Shown here one piece after another: positions 11,798 through 28,904 of a stretch of 64,000 bases of DNA; the first letter of the stretch is position 1; each line of letters opens with the position of its first letter. The stretch lies in contig JAQFVV010006641.1 of the NCBI GenBank assembly GCA_028023455.1, positions 186,001 through 250,000 on the forward strand, read 5' to 3'. The position numbers and the translations under genes are program-made. This DNA is from Epiperipatus broadwayi. Taxonomy: Eukaryota; Onychophora; Udeonychophora; Euonychophora; Peripatidae. Under the pieces are notes generated by a model, which had not been told where the DNA came from, searched no databases, and saw only the letters and a program-made list of their open reading frames with translations.

Positions 11798-11998
11798 GAA
11801 AAAAAAATGTTTTGTTTGTAATATTAATAGGACACTTATTTTATGTAAGATATGTGGATAATTATTTTTTGGTGTTTAATGGAAATAAGTGAAAAGCAGA
11901 TAATTTTTAAAATATATTAATAGTAAAGTGGATAAAATTAAATTTACTATGAAAGAAGAAAAACTTAATATTATTGAATATATGGATATTAGAATTTA
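11793..11998 (+). pseudogene. PLE-2: reverse transcriptase motif C and D remnant
   Basis: The plus frame reads GHLFYVRYVDNYFLVFNGNK (motif C, with the second catalytic Asp of YVDD replaced by Asn) and, after a frame change, KIKFTMKEEKLNIIEYMDI (the thumb/FLDI region). The sequence stops abruptly at the (AAT)n tract at 11999. The matching endonuclease half resumes about 7.6 kb downstream at 19579. Confidence 0.7.
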
Positions 11999-14758
<2,760 letters not shown>

Positions 14759-15460
14759 TTTCCTCGTACTTCCCGTGAACAATTAAGGAAGGACAAAGGA
14801 GGCAAGAAAGAAAAAAATTTTTACATTACATAATTGAAATACAAAAAAAATATTATTTTTTTTACAGATATATTGAAATATAAAAAGCAGAGATTACATG
14901 AAGCAATGAACAATTTATATACCCGGATCTAGAATTTATAGTTTAATTAAAATGGCCTAATTTGGCCGTGTCTGGTTAAAATCATAGTAATAATTAGTTA
15001 AACTGAATGTATAAATATAAAACTTCTTAGAATAGGATTAGGTAGTATAATATAAAAAAAATTTTTAAGAGTAATAGTGATTAAAACAATAATATAATAT
15101 ATAATAAAATTTCTATCTAAAATCCTATTTGACTAAAGTACAATCCATTCAACCAAGTTCATTATATCAAGTTCATTTTAATATTTTCATATACGTTTAA
15201 TCCGTCCTAAGAGTCTAATATGTTTACAGCCCCGGGTCAGGTGAATAATACCGATCTCTTGTCATCGATGACTGCGGCCTTGGGTTTTCTAATCATTGCC
15301 TTTTATCGGGTGGTTCTTTGGCCCAATGGTTCAAATCCACGGTAGTAAGAAATTCAACCATTTCTCCTATATCTTTTATTTGAATGCCTGTCATTAATGG
15401 TTGGATGGTTAGCAGCACACTACGCTGGATCGTTCTAAATTTCCACTTCCCCATATTCCA

Positions 15461-16087
15461 TCAGTTTTTGGCAGATCCCTGTAGATGGTAACTAGCTATA
15501 GCTATCTGCACATCTTGCTCTTTCTTATGAAATTTTAAGAACTTCTGTGAGCTCTCTAGGTTGGTTTGAGGTTTTTCCCTTATTTCCACTCTAAATATTT
15601 TAACATGGACCATCTTTGTTAAGTGGCTTTGATATCCACTGTCCATTTTCATGTTTTCTTCTGTGACTTTTGGTCCTAGTCTTTTGTCCCCATCCATGCT
15701 TGTCTCCTTTTTACTGCTTTCACTCAACGGTTCTTGTGGGCCTTCATCTATTGGAATAAGGTCTATTTGCTCATCTACTATCATCAGTTTGTCAAGTATT
15801 TCTAATTCCCTTTCCTTTTCCACATCTTTAATTTCTTCTTCCTTTTTACTAACTGGGGATATTCCATAATGTTCTTTGATCATTTCAAGATATATCAACA
15901 TATCCCTATCAATTTTCTGATGCTCCCTAACTTGTATCTCCTCCTCTTCCTGACTCGTTTTTGGTTTGTCATATCTTTTTCTCGCTTTTTCACATATTTT
16001 CCTCCATTCTTCTTTACTCTGTCTAAATATTTCAAGTAACCTTAGACTGAAGTTCATTGATGCTATTCTGTCATTTTCTGCTTCCAT
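15461..16087 (-). pseudogene. LTR-A gag-like protein, interrupted
   Basis: This 208-codon minus-strand frame is rich in Glu and Lys (EEEEIQVREH, KKEEEIKDVEKERELEIL) and probably largely helical. It ends VQIAIASYHLQGSAKN and then a TGA. The reading continues past the stop as WNMGKWKF, so the block resembles the L.G.A..WW motif of retrotransposon gag capsid domains, with one Trp codon replaced by the stop. Gag proteins form the particle that packages element RNA. The start at 16087 lies about 670 bp downstream of the 5' LTR, a reasonable leader length. No zinc knuckle follows. The gag reading rests mainly on that one motif and on position inside an LTR pair. Confidence 0.5.
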
Positions 16088-16754
16088 TTTTCTTAATATT
16101 ATTTATTTATTTTATACTACTAGCATTTGACTACTCCCCACCGGTATATTGGCTTTATAACACTCTTTTGCTGCCTTCACCTACTCTACATTGCCATATC
16201 TCTATATTGCTGCGTTTAACATATTTAACATATATATTATAGCGAACTACTGGTAACGCGTATAATAAGCCACTGCTGTCTATGATATATATATTTGTAC
16301 TTTAACAAAATATTTACTATTAACATATATAACAAGCTTCTGCTGTCTATGCTTTATATATAACGGTGTTTTAATACAAAAAATTCAATGCTACTTGCTT
16401 TGTCATTTAACGACTGATTACTTTTTTTGACATATATATATATAAATATTTCATTAGATCCGGGTATTTTCATTCCTTCTTAACTTACACACACATCCCT
16501 GCTTTTCTTAAATTTGTTATTACGACTGCTGTCCTTTCATTGACTCGACCCACATTGTTTCACTCGATTTATTTTTTTTCATTATTTTTATCAAAACAAA
16601 CTCGTATATATATATATAGAATAATTAGCTAACTCGAGTAACGAACGCTAAAAGAAATTTATATGTGTTATATTTTGCTCAGGGTATAGATGGGTTTTTT
16701 GTATCGAAAGCTCCATGTTGGAAAGTGCCAAACGCTAAAAAAAAAATTTAACTA

Positions 16755-19579
<2,825 letters not shown>

Positions 19580-20600
19580 TAGTATTTGAAACTTCTGTTA
19601 TAGAAAAAAACATTTTTGGTCTATTAAATAATTAGATTTCATATATTGATAATAATTGTACAATAAATGTTATTACTATTAGGATTCACAGGGTTATTAA
19701 ATTATGTTCAAATTAAGATTTATTTTAAAGTGACATTAACATTTAAAATAAGAATGTTTTATAAATGATTATTCTAGGAATGTTATTGATGATTTCTTTT
19801 GTAATACAAATATTAAAAAAGTGATAATAGGATAAGATCATTTAAAAATAATAATAATAGTAAGATAACTTATGTTTTTTCAGTGTTTCAAAAAGTTTGT
19901 TTTTGTTAAAATTAAAAAAATTATTGAATATGATTAATACAAAATATGTTATTTTTCCTGTTTATAAAAGGAAAAAAAAAGTTAAAATTTGTTAATTAAT
20001 AATGATAAATATTTTAATAATTTTGAAGTTATAAATTTGGTTTATATTATAAAATGTGTAGATTGTCTTAAAGATAATAATGAAATTCCATAGGTTGGAA
20101 CTACAAATAATAAATTGGCAACAAGATTAAAACAAAATTTAAATGATAAAAATACTGAGTTTATAGTCATATGAGTAAATGTAAACATAAAGATTTTAAA
20201 ATAGATTGATTAGATGGTATTGGATCATATCATGAAAGAATTATATTAAAAAAGTAATTTACATTAATGAAATGAGATCTGTAATAAATAAGTTGTTAAT
20301 TGAAAAAGCAAAAGGAAATAATAGATTATTTTAATTAAATAATTATAGAGGATTATTTTAAGAAAAGTATATAGGAAACGAATGTAATGGAAAAAAAACA
20401 TATTTGTTATATATATTGGAATATTGTGAAATATTTGTACTTATATTTATTGCTTTATTTATATATTTTTGTAGTTGTTCCATGATAAACACTATAAAAG
20501 AATATAGTCAAAACATTGGAATAATTTTTGTGCTTTATTATAGTTCATATAATTAATCAGGATTTATAAAAAAAGTTTGCTTGTGGTTTGATATATATAT
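19580..20600 (+). pseudogene. PLE-2: C-terminal GIY-YIG endonuclease half and 3' end
   Basis: After RT-downstream sequence with many stops, the plus frames read NLVYIIKCVDCLKDNNEIP, then VGTTNNKLATRLKQNLNDKN (GIY-YIG core and following helix), then MSKCKHKDFKID and GSYHERII. The order and words match the inverted fragment at 10554-11000. The 3' end (about 20480-20590, with TGATAAACACTATAAAAG) matches that fragment's downstream flank. This is the 3' continuation of the RT remnant at 11041-11998, displaced by LTR-A. There are many stops and shifts, so it cannot be functional. Confidence 0.75.
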
Positions 20601-20654
20601 TGAAATTAATGGGCTACTTTTAAAATAGAAGTCGGTGTTTCTTTGATATTGATT

Positions 20655-20793
20655 TCATATATATATCATCAACCATTATCAATCCCCTGCAGATGAAGGT
20701 CTTTCCATGTTCAATCCATCTTCTCCAATCTTTAGCTTCTCTTCTCCAGAACACCCCACACACTTTCTTATTTCATCCATCCAACTCACATGA
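20655..20793 (-). mobile_element. RTE LINE, 3'-terminal fragment
   Basis: It begins with a short (TA)n run and CATCAACCATTATCAATC and continues through ATGAAGGTCTTTCCATG to CATCCATCCAACTCACATG. This matches the last 130 bp or so of the RTE copy at 30000. It is a very short 5'-truncated insertion between PLE-2 and PLE-3. Confidence 0.8.
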
Positions 20794-21020
20794 AAGATAT
20801 ATATGTTAAAACAAAGATTTGCACAGGTTTAATATATAAAATACATATTTTGCGGGTTAATCCATGTTAAAAACTTTTAATATTAATATACTGACATTTC
20901 GACTTGGTCACACAAGCCATCCACAGAGTTATAAAAGGTAGAAAGATGGTTGTAGAGGCGCTACAATCACTGATTTGAATAAAATGTTAAAAATCCCACC
21001 AATAGCAAAAAATGTTAAAT

Positions 21021-22873
21021 TTAAGAATGTTTTTTAAAAAAATCTTTCCAAATAGGAGGAAGTTTGCATGTATCATCTCACTTATTGATACAATATGGCC
21101 TTTTAAGTATCTCAATGGCTTCTCTAATTTTTCATTGGTAGAGATTATCACATCTGGATATGATCCTGGTACTAGAAAAATCCAATTTATGACCTGAATC
21201 TATAGTATTGGAGTGAGAATGCTGATGATGATGAGTGTTGTTTAACTGCATTAGTATGCTCATCTCTCCAACACTGATGCGACAATTACTCATACCTATG
21301 TAAGAAGCTTTACAATTTTTACATGAGATTTGATAGACACCATGAGATTCAAGAGGGATTGAATCCTTAGGCTTGGTTATTATATTGCTGATCTTTTGAT
21401 GAGCAGAAAATGCTGTATCTATAATATATCGTTTTAATATAAGTCCGATACTGTCTGCAGTTCCTTTTACATATGGAACACAAATCCTAATAGCTGATTT
21501 ATCATCTTTTTGTTTCCTATTTTGTCTATTTTGGGCTTGAAAGAAGGCTTTTTTTTATAAATTTGTAATTATAACTATTTGCTAATAAAACACTATTAAT
21601 ATGATTTATTTCTTCTTTCAGATGTGTCTCATCTGAAAGGTTAATTGCTCTATTTAAAAGAGTATTGGCTACAGAAACTATCTGAGTTGGGTGATGATGA
21701 GAATGGAAATGCAAATATCTGTCTCTGTGTGTATCCTTTCTGTAAATAGAAAAAGATAAACTGTTTAGTGTTCTGGTGACAAGAACATCAAGAAAAGGGA
21801 GTTTGCCATCACACTCTGTCTCCATTGTAAATTTAATATGAGGATGCATATTATTTAAATATAAGAAAAAATCATCTAATTTATTTTTTCCATGTTGCCA
21901 TATGACAAAAGTGTCATCTATGTATCTGAGTCAAATGAGAGGTTTTAAAGATCATGATTCTAAAGCACGAGTTTCTATATATTCCATGAATAAATCAGCT
22001 ATTACTCCTGAGATAGGTGAGCCCATAGGAGTACCAAAAACTTGTCTGTAATGCTGTCCATTGTATACAAAATATTATTTAAGAGACAATGTTTAGTTAA
22101 AGCAATAATATGGTCTGGTAAATTGCAACGTTGTGAGATTATATTTAAAGCTTCATCAATTGGAATGTTTGTAAACAAAGACACGACATCAAAACTGACC
22201 ATAATGTCATTAGCATTAATCTTTAAATTTTTTAAAACAGAAATAAAATAAAGAGAGTTTTTATTATATGATTTAATAGATGGGATTGTAGGTTTAATGA
22301 AATCTGATAAGTATCTGGCTAAAATATGAATTGGAGAACCTATTGCACTTACTATTGGACGAAGGGGGGTATCTGGTTTGTGAATTTTTGGAAGTCCATA
22401 AAAGTTTTGACAGACACAAGATTTTTTATGAGGGATTATTTTATTTTTTATCTCTGTTTCAATAGGTGATTTATTAATAATAGCTTTTGTTGTTTTTTTC
22501 CAAATACGTAGTATGATCTCTTTTTGATAGTTTATAAGTTTTATCATTAAGCAGATCTAAAATTTTATTATGGTAAATGTCATAATCCATTACAACTGTG
22601 GCATTACCTTTATCAGCTGGAAGTACAACAATTGATTTGTCCGATTTTATATTATTTAATGCTTGTCTTTCTTTCTTTGAAATATTATTTTTAGGAAGCT
22701 TAGCTTTTTTAAAAATATTACAAATCTCAGCTCTAGCCAAATCAGCCGATGTAGAATCAATTAAATCGAGAGCTGATTCAACATTACAAACAATTTTCTC
22801 AAAAGGTATCCGGGAAGGTGTTAAAGCAAAATTGAAACCTTTTTCTAAAACCGAAATTTTATCTGTAGAAAGG
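21021..22873 (-). pseudogene. PLE-3 RT plus GIY-YIG, minus copy, broken
   Basis: Reading leftward, the N-terminal part contains NNISKKERQALNNIKSDKSI and VVLPADKGNATVVMDYDIYH (the PLE pre-RT block, about 22560-22680). Next come FYGLPKIHKPDTPLRPIVSA (fingers, about 22340-22410), VSFDVVSLFTNIPIDEALNI (motif A, about 22150-22210), LRYIDDTFVIWQHG (motif C) and GKLPFLDVLVTR (motif D). The GIY-YIG end lies at 21040-21360. Breaks include a frameshift near 22500 where the two long frames meet, a damaged motif B region near 22010, a TGA just before the LRYIDD block, and a shift near 21530. It is a conventional PLE motif set, unlike PLE-1. Confidence 0.75.
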
Positions 22874-24068
22874 GCTAATGACATTCTGGACAGTTTTGAT
22901 GCTGTGTCTTTGTTTACAAACATTCCAATTGATGAAGATTTAAATATAATCTCACAATGTTGCAATTTACCAGACCATATTATTGCTTTAATTAAACATT
23001 GTCTCTTAAATACATATTTTGTATACAATGGACAGCATTACAGACAAGTTTTTGGTACTCCTATGGGCTCACCTATCTCAGGAGTAATAGCTGATTTAAT
23101 CATGGAATATATAGAAACTTGTGCTTTAGAATCATCATCTTTAAAACCTTTCATTTGGCTCAGCTACATAGATGACACTTTTGTCATATGGCAACATGGA
23201 AAAAATAAATTAGATGATTTTTTCTTACATTTAAATAATATGCATTCTCATATTAAATTTAAAATGGAGACAGAGTCTGATGGAAAACTCCCTTTTCTTG
23301 ATCTTCTTGTCACCAGAACACCAAATAGTTTATCTTTTTCTTTTTACAGAAAGGATACACACACATACAGATATTTGCATTTCCATTTTCATCATCATCC
23401 AACTCAGATAGTTTCTGTAGCCAAAACTCTTTTAAATAGAGCAATTTACCTTTCAGATGAGACACATCTGAAAGAAGAAATAAATCATATTAATAGTGTT
23501 TTATTAGCAAATAGTTATAATTACAAATTTATAAAAAAAGCCTTATTTCAAGCCCAAAAATAGACAAAATAGGAAACAAAAAGATGATAAATCAGCTATT
23601 AGGATTTGTGTTCCATATGTAAAAAGAACTACAGACAGTATCGGATGTATATTAAAATGATATATTATAGATACAGCATTTTCTGCTCATCAAAAGATCA
23701 GCAATATAATAACCAAGCCTAAGGATTCAATCCCTCTTGAATCTCATGGTGTTTATCAAATCTCATGTAAAAATCATAAAGCTTCTTACATAGGTATGAG
23801 TAATCGTCACATCAGTGTTAGGAGAGATGAGCATGCTAATGCAGTTAAACAACACTCATCATCATCAGGACTCTCACTCCATACTATAGATTCAGGTCAT
23901 AAAATTGATTTTTCTAGTACCAGGATCATATCCAGATGTGATAATCTCTACCAATGCAAACTTAGAGAAGCCACTGAGATACTTAAAAGGCTAGATTCTA
24001 TCAATAAGCGAGATGATACATGCAAACTTCCTCCTATTTGGAAAGATTTTTTTAAAAAACATTCCTGA
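22874..24068 (+). pseudogene. PLE-3 RT (from motif A) plus GIY-YIG, plus copy, 5'-truncated
   Basis: The frame enters at DSFDAVSLFTNIPIDE (motif A) and continues through GTPMGSPISGVIADL (motif B), LSYIDDTFVIW (motif C) and GKLPFLDLLVTR (motif D) to a stop at 23563. After a short gap with stops, 23796-24068 gives the GIY-YIG domain. It is preceded by HGVYQISCKNHKASYIGMSN (about 23747-23806), followed by RRDEHANAVKQH and ending at WKDFFKKHS. Codons upstream of about 22874 in the same frame are antisense to the minus copy and are not part of the protein. All the RT palm motifs are present, but the N-terminal third is missing. Confidence 0.75.
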
Positions 24069-24264
24069 ATTTAACATTTTTTGCTATTGGTGGGATTTTT
24101 AACATTTTATTCAAATCAGTGATTGTAGCGCCTCTACAACCGTCTTTCTACCTTTTATAACTCTGTGGATGGCTTGTGTGACCAAGTCGAAACGTCAGTA
24201 TATTAATATTAAAAGTTTTTAACACGGATGAACCCGCAAAATATGTATTTTATATATATATTTC

Positions 24265-24994
24265 TGTATTTCAATGTAAAATTAAGTTTTGTAAAAAAAA
24301 AAATTTGGACGTTAAAATTTATTAAGTTATTAATATTATTAAAATTTTAAATGTGTTGTAAAATTCTAGTAAAATTATTGTTGTTTGCGTTTTTGTTTTC
24401 CAAAATGCTAGAATAAGTAAATGGGGGTATTTAAATGTAAAATGCTTTTTTTTAATTATATAAAAGAATTATTACATTTTTTTAGAGATTATTATTGACT
24501 TCTTTGTTTGCAGAGTAAGGTGCTCATCTAATAGCAAAAAAAGAAAATTACTTCTGAGGAAAGATTTGCTTCCTGACGTTGAGAAGTAAATGTAAGGTAC
24601 TCTTGTGCAGGCTACCGTGATCTAGAAAAATTATTTTGAAGAGTCTTTGGACAGAAAATATCAAGGATTATAAATATTTCATATTGAATACTTTTTTAAG
24701 TCTATGATATTGTTTCCTCATAATTATAAACAAAGGTTATAAAGTTAATACTTCTGCTAATTTTTAATAAATAAGTGTGGTTTAATAGTTAGTTCTTTTT
24801 GTATATCTTTTAATGAACTTATTATTCTTGTAAATACATGTTAAATAAATATTATAATAAATTTTTAAGTCAACTTTAATCAAGTTCTTTGTCTTTTTTA
24901 TTCAATCTGATAAATAAAATATTTTATTGCTTGTCATTTTTTGCAACTAATTTATCATGTATATATGTGCTACATCATAGAATCACATCCGTCA
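24265..24994 (+). repeat. LTR-C 5' LTR
   Basis: It starts TGTATTTCAATGTAAAATTA and shares ordered blocks with 27218-27951: GCTAGAATAAGTA, TTTGTTTGCAGAGTAAGGT, ATTTTATTGCTTG and ATCATAGAAT. The right boundary (GTCA at 24994) is estimated from where similarity ends. Confidence 0.65.
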
Positions 24995-25059
24995 ATGTAG
25001 AAGAGGCACAATAACACCGAGCAGTTGGTAGAATCAATTCAGATTTTGTAATCAATAAA

Positions 25060-25640
25060 ATGGCAGTCTTAGACAGATTTGAACCTTATAATTGTCAAAC
25101 TGATACAGTTAGAGAGATTATTGTAATAGTCACAAAAATTCTAATTTTAGTGAACTAAAACTAAAGTATATTATTAGTAAATTTGACATCGAAAATTCAA
25201 GTAACTATATTATCTTTCCACAACATGAACAAAAGCAATTTCTTACAAATAAAGATCAGGAAAGTAAAATTAAAATAGCAATGTTATTGTATTTTGCAGA
25301 TCAAAGGGTAATTGAAATTATTTATTATTTATATGGAGCAATAAAACGGAAAATTTTTCTTACGAAAAAATAATGTCTAAGTTGGATGAATATTTTTTAC
25401 CCTCTACTTTCTAGACTTATGTATAGCTCAACTTCATTTTAAATACAGAAATCAAATTCAAAGAGAAAAATTGCATGGGTATGACATAGCAGCAATAGAC
25501 CTAGCAAAAACCTGCATTTAATCCTGATTTTATAGATGAGACACTTCCTGAACATTTCTTATGGGAGATATCAGATGAATTATTGAGAAAGCAATTATTA
25601 TCAGAGAAAGATCTGATATTATGTATAGTTTAGAGTAAAA
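25060..25640 (+). pseudogene. LTR-C gag remnant
   Basis: The start reads MAVLDRFEPYN, a typical opening of Gypsy-class gag proteins. Shifted frames then give KIAMLLYFADQRVIEIIYYL (matching the ..FL..IG.....L... block), MSKLDEYFLPS (usually ALEDYFKPK) and TLPEHFLWEISDELLRKQLL followed by SEKDLIL (usually IRD..LRE.LL.E.DLTL). These blocks are in the correct gag order, but there are many stops and shifts. Gag forms the capsid. No zinc knuckle is recognisable downstream. Confidence 0.65.
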
Positions 25641-26029
25641 ACAACCTTATTATAAGTATTCAATGTTTTCCAAGACTAAGTATTAATGTTAATGTAACTA
25701 ATAAACAGAATAAATTGCCTACTGAGAAAGTGCTAGATATACAAAATGATTTAAGGGAAATGAAAAGGAAGCTAATTCAATATACATACACATCTCAAAT
25801 ACCTGAAAAACTATACCAGAAATTGAAATATACTATATAGACTCTCTTCATTTTAATGTGCTAAAGAGTAAGATAGTTGCTAACTGGACTAAAAATGATT
25901 GACAAATATAAGAATTAAATAGATAAGCAATAATTGACCTTGCAAAATGGCTAAAAAATAAATAGCATTATCTTTTTGGAATGCTAAAACAAATTTCATA
26001 ATATGCAAGTTTTGCATATTAAATGGTGC

Positions 26030-26540
26030 AATAGCAAAAGTTGGAAGAGAAAAAGGTTTATTTTTACTTTATTATGGCCATTTAGACCTTATCAGAACAA
26101 AAGTATTAGCAAGAAGTTACATCTGATGACCAAATATTAATAATATAATGAATAACTTTATTTAAAAATATAAACTAGGCCAATATACAGTTAAACTATC
26201 TGAGAATTGTTTTTTAAATTGCTTGTTACAGTACTCAATCATATTGATCGCACAAGATCTTTTAAAGGCCATATTTTTCTGGTGGTCATAGATGTATATT
26301 CATGTTTAGTAGAATACAGAATTGCAAAAAAAAAAATGTAAGAGTTTGGAAGAAACAATAAAGAAATTATCAAAAGTTTCCCATATCTTGCTTTATTAGA
26401 AACATCATATCTGGCTATGGTTATGGTTTTACACCCACTAAATGTATTATACATTTTGTTGAATGTGGGATTATACATATCATTATACATCTTTGGTAGA
26501 AAATGCAGATGTCATTTTAAAAATAACACTAAATAAAATT
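26030..26540 (+). pseudogene. LTR-C integrase remnant
   Basis: The plus frames read YGHLDLIRTKVLARSYI (the integrase zinc-binding HHCC region, usually GH.G..K.K.LAR.Y.WWP) at about 26072-26130. The catalytic core RIHIDRTRSFKGHIFLVVID followed by VYS (both Asp of the HID/VIDxYS block visible) lies at about 26230-26300. GYGFTPTKCIIHFVECGIIH follows at about 26410-26475. Frames are broken repeatedly. A 105-codon frame at 26869-27186 before the 3' LTR is not recognised and ends in translated (TA)n. Confidence 0.65.
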
Positions 26541-27112
26541 ATTAACAACTAATTTTCCAGTAATTGTGTTTAAAATGTTGCTGCAGCAACATCCAACATT
26601 GACAACATTAACAAAAAAATCCTCTGGTGAATTACTACTCTGAAAAAAAAAAAAAAACTAAACTAAGTCTGATTTTTTTCTACTAAAATTTTTTTAGATA
26701 GAATTGCTATAAACAAAACACATCTGTTGTCGTTGATAAAATACTGTTTATAGACATTTTATAAAAAAGTTAACACTTCAATAACTGTCACTTAAAACCA
26801 GTTGATGAATTAATACAAATAAACATAGCAGATAAAAAAGAAAATCAAGCTGTCATCAAATAAAAATATTGGAAAGCCAAACAATTAAACAACATCTAAG
26901 ACAAATAAGCAAAGCAGCAGAAGAAGGTGAATCTGTGAGTCCAGTAGATATTATTTCCAAAAGACATTCTTCCAAAAACAAAAACAAAAAAATTCTGAAC
27001 TTTATAACACTTAAAAGTCTATGTAAATGTAATTTCTCTGAAGTAGAGAAAAGAGATTGCTATATATTGATGAGGGTTGTGTATATGTGTATAATGAAAG
27101 CAATAAAGTATA

Positions 27113-27117
<5 letters not shown>

Positions 27118-27148
<31 letters not shown>

Positions 27149-27213
27149 TATATATATATATTCATATATATCTTCCGTATCTATAGAATTATATATATAT
27201 ATATATATATATA
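27118..27213. repeat. (TA)n tracts before the LTR-C 3' LTR
   Basis: Two TA runs (27118-27167 interrupted, and 27190-27213) lie directly upstream of the second repeat, where a polypurine tract would be expected. Confidence 0.85.
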
Positions 27214-27217
27214 ATTC

Positions 27218-27951
27218 TGCATTGCAATATAAAATTAAGTTGTGTAAAAAAAACTGCAGATGTAAAAAATTATTAATGAATTAATAATATTAATAAAAAT
27301 TTTAATTTGTTGAGAAATGCCACTAAAATTATTATTGTTTGTGCATCTGTTTTCCATAATGCTAGAATAAGTAGATGGGGTAATTAAATGTAAAACACAT
27401 TTTTTAGTTACACAAAAGAATTATTAACTATTTTTTTAGAGATTGACTTTTTTGTTTGCAGAGTAAGGTAGTCATCTAATGGCAAATAAAGAAGTAACTC
27501 TTCAAGAGAGATTTGCCTTTTAATATTTGAACACAAATCTAAAGAACTGTTATATACATCACCCTGAGTAGATTAATTTTAAATGCCTTGGGATAGAAAA
27601 TACCTAGAATTATAAATAATGCATGCTGAATATAGTTTAGTTTATAAATTCCTTTCCTCAAAATTATAAGTAAAGATAATGAAATTAATACATCTGCTAG
27701 TTTTTAGTTAATAAGTGTTGTTTGTGGCATAATGATTACTTTTTGTATATATTATCATGAACTTTGTCTTGTTGTAAGTTTATATTAAATAAAATTTATA
27801 ACAAGTTTTCAACAAAACCTTAATCAAAGTTTTTTTTTTGTCTTTTTTTTTATATCATGTTACAGATGATAAATATTTTATTGCTTGCCTTTTTTGCAAC
27901 AGACTGATCGACCACATATAGATATACTATATCATAGAATTATTTCTGTCG
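27218..27951 (+). repeat. LTR-C 3' LTR
   Basis: Direct repeat of 24265-24994 with moderate divergence and small indels. It starts TGCATTGCAATATAAAATTA; the end (about 27951) is estimated from the loss of similarity. Confidence 0.65.
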
Positions 27952-28890
27952 TTTCAGAAAACACATGACAATTTCAATAAATAAAAAAAATAAAGTTTAC
28001 CATGCAAATTTTTTTTTGATCAGATTTGATATTTTGTCTTCATTTATTATTTTTTCGGGGAGATACTATATCTATTATAGCATAAAACTTATTTGAATTC
28101 ATCATAATATTTGATAATACATGATCTTGAAATTATATTTCTATTGGCGATTCCAAAATATATATAAAAAATATGTCTTTCCACATTTGCTTGTCATTGC
28201 TTAATTTTTTTTTGCTTTATATAAATTCAAATATTTGATGAGGTTAGTTAAAAAGTCTGCTTTGCTCAAATATGAATGTGATGATGCACTATGGAATTAA
28301 CACTAAATTTCTTTTTAATTTTCTTTAATAAATGGTAATTTGATATAAAATTTATTAATAAAATTAAAACTAATAAAAAAACAATCTTTTCTAGTTATTT
28401 TAAATTTAAAAGTCTATGCCATTTGTTTACAATCTATTCTTGAAAAAATTACTTGCTTAATTCACATATTAATTTTATTTTACACCATCATTTTGTTTAA
28501 ATAATTTATGTGTCTGAACAACTTTTTTGAGAGTCTATAATAATTATATGATAAAGATCATTTTCATGAAAAAATATCTGTAATTGAAATATTCTGGTTT
28601 TTAGTGGCTACAAAACAAACTTTTATACAGTATAGAGTTGATGAGAAGTGGATTAATGGAAATGCAAATTATTTGTCTGGATCTAGAATAATCATTCTTT
28701 ATAGTGTAAAAATCACTCATAAGATGTGTTTTTAGTTTTGTCATCAACCCTTTCCTGATAAACTAAATTAGGGCTGATAGTGCAAAATTTAATTTCCTTT
28801 ACAAATATGGAACTGATTTTGGGTAGTTTTCAGTTACACACACTGTGGCCACTAGGTGATGTTGCAGAACCACCAAGAAGCCTGCAAGTG
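27952..28890. other. AT-rich non-coding stretch
   Basis: No element or gene recognised. A short open frame at 28780-29082 runs into the degenerate tandem array that follows and has no recognisable domain. Confidence 0.5.
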
Positions 28891-28904
28891 ATAAATTTAT
28901 ACAC

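Larger units (their letters stand above)
20835..24258. mobile_element. PLE-3: head-to-head Penelope-like element with unequal arms
   Basis: The minus-sense copy runs from about 22873 down to 20835. The plus-sense copy runs from about 22874 to 24258 and starts just before RT motif A. The outer arms (20835-22210 and 22874-24258) are inverted repeats of about 1.38 kb. The 0.66 kb between them is the N-terminal part present only in the minus copy. Both outer ends share CACACAAGCCATCCACAGAG (left) or its reverse (right) and a CGGGTT/AACCCG block. The junction shares GCTAATGACATT with the equivalent site in the other arm. Confidence 0.85.
24265..27951 (+). mobile_element. LTR-C: decayed Gypsy-type LTR retrotransposon
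   Basis: Direct repeats of about 730 bp (24265-24994 and 27218-27951) flank 2.2 kb holding a gag remnant near the 5' side and an integrase remnant near the 3' side. RT and RNase H are missing, so there was an internal deletion. The two repeats are clearly diverged (roughly three quarters to four fifths identical by eye), which implies an old insertion. Both repeats are preceded by a (TA)n run and TTCTG, which is odd for an LTR pair because the region before the 3' LTR should hold a polypurine tract. Confidence 0.65.

Noticed and set aside
15325-15350. tRNA B-box-like GGTTCAAATCC
   Set aside because: No A box at the proper distance and no cloverleaf in the surrounding bases.
15651-15869. 72-codon Ser-rich plus-strand frame
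   Set aside because: Antisense shadow of the gag-like minus-strand frame.
22598-22873. N-terminal part of a 321-codon plus-strand frame
   Set aside because: This part is antisense to the PLE-3 minus copy; real PLE-3 sense sequence begins only at about 22874.
22880-23028. N-terminal part of a 184-codon minus-strand frame
   Set aside because: It is antisense to the PLE-3 plus copy. The true PLE-3 N-terminal region is the part below 22874.
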